Assembly (NCBI GenBank): GCA_001899395.1
Contig: MOYD01000062.1
Location: 286,841 to 330,804 of the forward strand
Reading direction: 5' to 3'
Origin: Candidatus Gastranaerophilales bacterium Zag_111
GTDB taxonomy: Bacteria; Cyanobacteriota; Vampirovibrionia; Gastranaerophilales; Gastranaerophilaceae
Length of the DNA: 43,964 nucleotides
Shown piece by piece: positions 40,166-43,964 of this stretch; within the stretch, counting starts at the first letter, position 1; every line of letters starts with the position of its first letter. The notes below the pieces were generated by a model that had not been told where the DNA came from, made no database searches, and saw nothing but the letters and a program-made list of their open reading frames with translations. A program made the translations under genes and the position numbers.

Positions 40166-40918
40166 TTGAGCAGCCAAAATACAAAATCTTGCTATATGAG
40201 CACCCCTGTACTAAGAAGAAAACAGCAAAAAGCATTACAATCAAAAGCCGATGAACTACGAGCAAATTCAGCATTCAAAGAAGCAGCAGAAAAATATCTT
40301 AATTCAATTTTGCTTGATAGAAATAATGCAGAAACGTATTTTGGTTTAGGTATTTGTTACAAAAATTTAGGTAAAATAAAAAAAGCAATCGAATACCTTG
40401 AAAAAGCGGCTTTGCTTGATAGAAACAAGTTTGAAACATTTTACGAACTTGGTCTTTGCCATCTTAGACAGGAAACACCATGTTGTGCGATAAAATGTTT
40501 TATTCAGGCAATACAAATTGAACCGGATAATCCTGATGCGATTTACCAGCTTGGTTTGGCGCATGAACAGTGCGACGAATCAGATATGGCACTAATGATT
40601 TACCAAAAATTGATTGAAAATTCTCCAAATTATTTAAACGCCTATATCAGAAAATCCGCATTATTTATGAAAATGGAATTCTACAAACAGGCTCTTGGGC
40701 TTTACCAAGAGGTACTAAAAATTAATCCTAATTACACTAAAATATATTCAGATATTGGGCTTTGTCTTGATAAATTAGGAAAAACAACTGATGCAAAAAG
40801 ATATTACCGCAAATTTTTATCAGCACTACCGGATGATGATAAGGCAAATAAAATTATGAAGCGGATTGAAAAATTGAGAAAAGTTAAGAAAAATAACGGT
40901 CAATTATCGTTAGTCTAA
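40166..40918 (+). CDS. TPR-repeat protein, 250 aa
   Basis: At least five TPR units from about residue 25 to 235 (NAETYFGLGICYKNLGKIKKAIEYLEKAALLD, then FETFYELGLCHLRQETPCCAIKCF, and so on). The N-terminal tail is short and basic, and so is the C-terminal one. The start is TTG 40166, 8 nt after AGAGG; the first ATG (40196) has no ribosome site, so the TTG is preferred. No signal peptide. A cytoplasmic scaffold, partner unknown. Confidence 0.82.
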   Translation: MSSQNTKSCYMSTPVLRRKQQKALQSKADELRANSAFKEAAEKYLNSILLDRNNAETYFGLGICYKNLGKIKKAIEYLEKAALLDRNKFETFYELGLCHLRQETPCCAIKCFIQAIQIEPDNPDAIYQLGLAHEQCDESDMALMIYQKLIENSPNYLNAYIRKSALFMKMEFYKQALGLYQEVLKINPNYTKIYSDIGLCLDKLGKTTDAKRYYRKFLSALPDDDKANKIMKRIEKLRKVKKNNGQLSLV

Positions 40919-40978
40919 AACTAGGGATTTACAAAACTAAAATTTAGTGTAAAATATACACTGTAAGGATTTTTAATT

Positions 40979-41701
40979 ATGGCAGTAGAACAAATAACCC
41001 CACAAATTCAAAGAAGACATACTATGTCAAATTTCCCTTCTGCAAACAGAAAGGAAATTTCTTACGGCTATATGAACCTTAGAAAATCCCAAGACACAAT
41101 TGAACATGGTAAAGATATAACAACAAAAGATAAAATACTTGCTGGACTTGGTTCTGTAACCGGTGTTGCAATCCCGCTTGTTACCTTTATGAAACGACAA
41201 AAAGCACCTAACATTTTTAAAGTTCAATACAAGGTTAAACATATGCTCACAATGGCTGCTTGCGGCAACATCGGCGGAATTATGCTGAGCTCAATCGGCG
41301 AACCGAAACGCGATAAGATAAAAAAATGGAAAGAAGGAGCTTTTCAAATGGCTTTGACCTCCATTCCAATGCTTTTGGTCGACGGTGCAATTAAATTTTG
41401 TTCTAAAAAACCTAAACTCAACAACAATTTTGCCAAAATCATCGGTTCAATTGCCGGAGTTGCAATCGGTTCAAACACAGCAATTGCAATATCTAACAAG
41501 TTAAGAAGCGATCGCGAAGCCAAAAAACCTAAACGCGAACTTAAACTAATTGATATGATTGCAAACCTTGATGACGCGGTTGCAATTTGTGTTCTTGCAA
41601 AAATTCCGTTTGCTGACAAAATCCATATTGAGCGCGCTTTGCCATTTATTTACTCTTTCTGTGGTTTCCGCTCCGGTACCGGTGACAGAAAATACAAATA
41701 A
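40979..41701 (+). CDS. lineage-type hydrophobic protein, 240 aa
   Basis: No known family. A polar N-terminus of about 50 residues with RRHTMSNFPSANRKE is followed by alternating short hydrophobic helices (ILAGLGSVTGVAIPLVTF, MLTMAACGNIGGIML, FQMALTSIPMLLVDGAI, IIGSIAGVAIGSNTAIAI) and basic linkers, ending in RSGTGDRKYK. The composition and alternation resemble the pair at 19828-21455. It could be membrane-associated. AAGGA lies before the ATG. Confidence 0.65.
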   Translation: MAVEQITPQIQRRHTMSNFPSANRKEISYGYMNLRKSQDTIEHGKDITTKDKILAGLGSVTGVAIPLVTFMKRQKAPNIFKVQYKVKHMLTMAACGNIGGIMLSSIGEPKRDKIKKWKEGAFQMALTSIPMLLVDGAIKFCSKKPKLNNNFAKIIGSIAGVAIGSNTAIAISNKLRSDREAKKPKRELKLIDMIANLDDAVAICVLAKIPFADKIHIERALPFIYSFCGFRSGTGDRKYK

Positions 41702-41716
41702 ACTTTTATTTTAACG

Positions 41717-41765
41717 TTTTGTAAACCAATTTACAAAATACGCATTATACGCTACAATAATAGAC
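41717..41765 (+). promoter_or_regulatory. promoter with operator-like palindrome, leaderless
   Basis: -35 TTTACA (41730-41735), a 17-nt spacer and -10 TACAAT (41753-41758), with only 7 nt to the ATG at 41766. A perfect inverted repeat TTTTGTAAA (41717-41725)/TTTACAAAA (41730-41738) with a 4-nt centre overlaps the -35 and could be an operator. Confidence 0.5.
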
Positions 41766-42821
41766 ATGGAAAATATTAGTTTAAATGAGAAGATTAACGA
41801 ATTAGTCGTTAAAATGGCTAAAGAGCCACAAAATATTGAAAATTATCACGCACTATCAGAATTGTACCTGCAACAACAGGATTATGACAAGGTAATGTCT
41901 GTTCTTGACAGTCTGCTTGCCATTAAACCTGATGATGTTCAGGCGCTTGTTGGCATGGGGACAATGTGGTTTTATGAACGGGATTTTAGAAAATCTCTTT
42001 CTTATTATAACAAAGCACTCGAAGTCAACCCGAAAAACTTCTTGATATATTACAATATAGGAAATGTTTTCGCTGAGTGGAAAAATTTCCCTAAAGCCTT
42101 ATTTTATTACAACAGGGCAATTGATTTAAACTCTTCTAACCCTGAAATTTATAACGCGATTGCTCTTTTATATCAGGATATAGAAGATTACGTTGAAGCA
42201 AAGGCATATTATGAAAAATCACTATCGCTTGACCCTGAAAATGTCAACGCTCTTATTGATTTAGGAAACGTTTGTTTTAAGCTTTTTGATTACGAAACAG
42301 CATTAAAATTATTTAAAAAAGTTTTTGTGCTTAATCCTGATAATGAGCTTATCGCCGTATGTATAGGCAACGCGCTTACACTTATGAAAAAGCGTGATGA
42401 AGCTTACGCATATTATGAAAAAGCTCTGCAAATGACTGATGACAAGTACAAAATTTACATTGCTTACGCAATATCATTAACAGAATTTAAAGAATTTGAA
42501 GCAGCAGAAGCAATGTACAACAAAGCAATTGAAATTTGCAAAGATGATGCAAATGCCGCAATTCTGCTTGCCAACCTTTATTCAAGCGAGGGTAGAATTA
42601 AAGAGGCAATTGAACTTTACAAAAAAGCACTTCAAATTCGTCCGAATGCACCGGAAACTTACATGCTTTTAGGAAATGCGCATTATCTTAACAACGATAT
42701 TGAACAGGCAATCAATGCTTACAGGGCATCTGTAAGTCTTGCACCTGAAAATGATGAATACAGACTTATCTATTCGCAAGTTGTTGAAGACTATGTTAAA
42801 TCCGTACGCGGAGCAGCATAA
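41766..42821 (+). CDS. TPR-repeat protein, 351 aa
   Basis: Nine to ten consecutive TPR units cover almost the entire chain (for example FRKSLSYYNKALEVNPKNFLIYYNIGNVFAEW, DYVEAKAYYEKSLSLDPENVNALIDLGNV, RIKEAIELYKKALQIRPNAPETYMLLGNA). There is no signal peptide or catalytic domain. No Shine-Dalgarno lies before the ATG, and the promoter -10 is 7 nt away, so the message is probably leaderless. Its TAA overlaps the ATG of the Tic20-like gene (TAATG), implying coupled expression. Confidence 0.88.
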   Translation: MENISLNEKINELVVKMAKEPQNIENYHALSELYLQQQDYDKVMSVLDSLLAIKPDDVQALVGMGTMWFYERDFRKSLSYYNKALEVNPKNFLIYYNIGNVFAEWKNFPKALFYYNRAIDLNSSNPEIYNAIALLYQDIEDYVEAKAYYEKSLSLDPENVNALIDLGNVCFKLFDYETALKLFKKVFVLNPDNELIAVCIGNALTLMKKRDEAYAYYEKALQMTDDKYKIYIAYAISLTEFKEFEAAEAMYNKAIEICKDDANAAILLANLYSSEGRIKEAIELYKKALQIRPNAPETYMLLGNAHYLNNDIEQAINAYRASVSLAPENDEYRLIYSQVVEDYVKSVRGAA

Positions 42822-43228
42822 TGTATAAACCTACAGTAAGTTTGTTTGACAGAATTGTATCTGTGCTAACCTATCTTACTGCGGGCTGGGCAGGAATGAT
42901 TGTATGCGTTATTATGTATTTTAGAAAAAGATACCCTTCACATTTTCTAAGATACAATGTTTTTCAATCAATTTTTATATCGCTGCTTTTATTTGTATTA
43001 GCGCTTGGTTTAGGACTAATTTGCCAATTTTTGTCAATAATTCCGTTTATAAATTATCTTGCGGCACAGATTTCGTTTATATTTAACAGACCTATATTTT
43101 TTGATTATTCAATAATCCAGCTTTTTATAACCGTGCTTGTAATTTACACGGTTATATTTTCAGCCCTTGGGAAATACCCTAGAATATATTGGATTTCAAA
43201 AATTATTGACCACGCGTCAAGAGGTTAA
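42821..43228 (+). CDS. Tic20/Ycf60-like membrane protein, 135 aa
   Basis: Four hydrophobic segments. The N-terminal motif DRIVSVLTYLTAGWAGMIVCVIMYFRK and the following FLRYNVFQSIFISLLLF resemble the cyanobacterial/plastid Tic20 family, in which a conserved R-F/Y-N-x-x-Q segment follows TM1. Tic20 is a core of the chloroplast inner-membrane protein import channel; the bacterial role is unknown. It is coupled to the TPR gene upstream, which may be its cytoplasmic partner (inference). A DUF4870-type protein is an alternative. Confidence 0.5.
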   Translation: MYKPTVSLFDRIVSVLTYLTAGWAGMIVCVIMYFRKRYPSHFLRYNVFQSIFISLLLFVLALGLGLICQFLSIIPFINYLAAQISFIFNRPIFFDYSIIQLFITVLVIYTVIFSALGKYPRIYWISKIIDHASRG

Positions 43229-43509
43229 ATTCTGTTATTCCAAACTCCACCTTGACGGTCAACAAAAGCATCATAGCATGACCAAATTCTAAACACTCCG
43301 GTCAAACCTAAAAGCGCGTGAGTAACATTTTTACTGTAACTTTGGTCATTAACAGCCTGTCCAAGTCCCGGCCAAATAAGTAATGACAACGCCGCAGCAC
43401 CAACAGATCTGCCGCTTACTTGACCGTTTGTCCCATGAGTTCCTGCAAATGCCGGTACTCCTAAACTTAACATTGATAATGTAATCACTGTTAATAATAA
43501 CTTTTTCAT
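43225..43509 (-). CDS. small secreted or membrane protein with PGLGQ motif, 94 aa
   Basis: Signal peptide MKKLLLTVITLSMLSLGVPAFA, then a Gly-rich stretch (GTHGTNGQVSG) and a hydrophobic hairpin with SLLIWPGLGQAVNDQ ... THALLGLTGVFRIWSCYDAF. That hairpin recalls TM2/DUF5683-type domains with their PGLGQ turn. GGAGGA lies before the ATG. Probably co-transcribed with the TonB-domain gene 8 bp upstream; it overlaps the convergent gene by 4 bp. Confidence 0.65.
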   Translation of the reverse strand: MKKLLLTVITLSMLSLGVPAFAGTHGTNGQVSGRSVGAAALSLLIWPGLGQAVNDQSYSKNVTHALLGLTGVFRIWSCYDAFVDRQGGVWNNRI

Positions 43510-43517
43510 AATTCCTC

Positions 43518-43916
43518 CTATTTATTATTTCCCCCTGAACCATAAACATTATAATCAAAAGTAAACTGAACATCAATGGTTTTACCATTAAAGTCTTTTG
43601 GTAAATTTCCAAAAGGTGCAGCTTTGACTAAAGCATTCAACGCTGCATAATCCATATCTTTATCACCGGAAGATTTCAAAACCGAACTGTTTACAAGCTC
43701 TCCTTTTTTATTAAGTTTATATATAAGAACAACGCTTTTGGATTCATCGCCTTTTGGCGGGTTCCACTGAGCTTTGATTGATTTTTGCATATTTCTCATA
43801 TACGGAGCAAAATCAACACTTGCTGCATTATCTTTGGGTTTAGCGGCAAAAACCTGATTGCTAAATCCAATCAAAAAAGCCAGTATAAACAAGCCAATGA
43901 CAATTCTTTTTTTCAT
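43518..43916 (-). CDS. TonB C-terminal domain protein with signal peptide, 132 aa
   Basis: The start is ATG 43916, 9 nt after GGAG. An N-terminal signal peptide (IVIGLFILAFLIGFSNQVFA, then AKP) precedes a single TonB_C-type domain: YMRNMQKSIKAQWNPPKG, VVLIYKLNKKGELVNSSVLKSSGD, YAALNALVKAAPFGNLPKDF and a final VQFTFDYNV. Unlike classical TonB it has neither a long proline-rich linker nor a retained anchor, so it looks like a free periplasmic or envelope protein of the TonB/TolA-like family. Nothing recognisable lies in the remaining 48 bases to the window end. Confidence 0.8.
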   Translation of the reverse strand: MKKRIVIGLFILAFLIGFSNQVFAAKPKDNAASVDFAPYMRNMQKSIKAQWNPPKGDESKSVVLIYKLNKKGELVNSSVLKSSGDKDMDYAALNALVKAAPFGNLPKDFNGKTIDVQFTFDYNVYGSGGNNK

Positions 43917-43964
43917 AATTCTTAACTCCAAATTATCTAAAAACTTCCATAATAGATTTTTTAT

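Overview
The window is AT-rich, gene-dense bacterial chromosome. The gene content points to Cyanobacteriota, most likely the non-photosynthetic gut lineage Gastranaerophilales (Melainabacteria/Vampirovibrionia). The pointers are a split glycyl-tRNA synthetase beta subunit, a Tic20-like membrane protein, type IV pilin-like proteins, many TPR proteins, and several secreted or hydrophobic proteins of a style I associate with that lineage (for example an N-terminal PAFKG motif after an N/Y/Q-rich stretch). The taxonomy is inferred from content, not from a marker tree. Shine-Dalgarno sites are clear for most genes.

Layout. 1-4.5 kb: a TPR protein, glyS, a 105-aa unknown protein and a TM1266-like small regulator. 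4.6-10.4 kb: a cytoplasmic-looking 5'-nucleotidase family enzyme, a membrane protein, prfB with the classical +1 programmed frameshift, a pilin-like secreted protein, a membrane protein with an ICMT-like C-terminus and a zinc-ribbon membrane protein. 10.5-15.3 kb: tRNA-Val(UAC), a sigma-70 factor, coaX, a 63-aa protein, tuf, two tiny DNA-binding-type proteins and a stand-alone LuxR-type HTH. 15.2-19 kb (minus): a response regulator, histidine kinase and tadA operon, then gatD without murT. 19-21.5 kb: a secreted protein and two lineage-type proteins. 21.6-25.9 kb: a tight six-gene operon (HEAT, queC, DUF366, SPOR, Nudix, HAD). 25.9-30.9 kb: small membrane and secreted proteins, recJ and a secreted coiled-coil protein. 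31-33.2 kb: tRNA-Ile(GAU), a TIGR04076 protein and a membrane-anchored ADP-ribosyltransferase-like protein. 33.2-36.2 kb (minus): DUF4127, mntP and a D-2-hydroxyacid dehydrogenase. 36.3-40 kb: Hsp20 followed by a structured RNA-like element, a type IV pilin-like protein and a tandem pair of paralogous secreted alpha-helical proteins with a TolC-like hairpin. 40-44 kb: two TPR proteins, a lineage-type protein, a Tic20-like protein and a TonB C-terminal domain protein.

The most interesting signals are not conventional genes. (1) A repeated bipartite promoter architecture: TTAA..TTTTGTAAC, then 36-37 nt, then TACTTTA, with AATT 13-14 nt before TACTTTA. It is found ahead of unrelated small genes and of one apparent non-coding RNA, and suggests an undescribed regulon. 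(2) A multi-hairpin, GC-richer element of about 170 nt behind hsp20. (3) Terminator-ended non-coding transcripts, two of which share CTATTCYTAATTCC. (4) Three genes whose -10 box sits 6-7 nt before the ATG with no Shine-Dalgarno site, which suggests leaderless mRNAs. (5) An ADP-ribosyltransferase-like protein with a Q-x-E active-site motif. No CRISPR array, insertion sequence, integrase or replication origin was recognised. No gene-free stretch exceeds about 300 bases.
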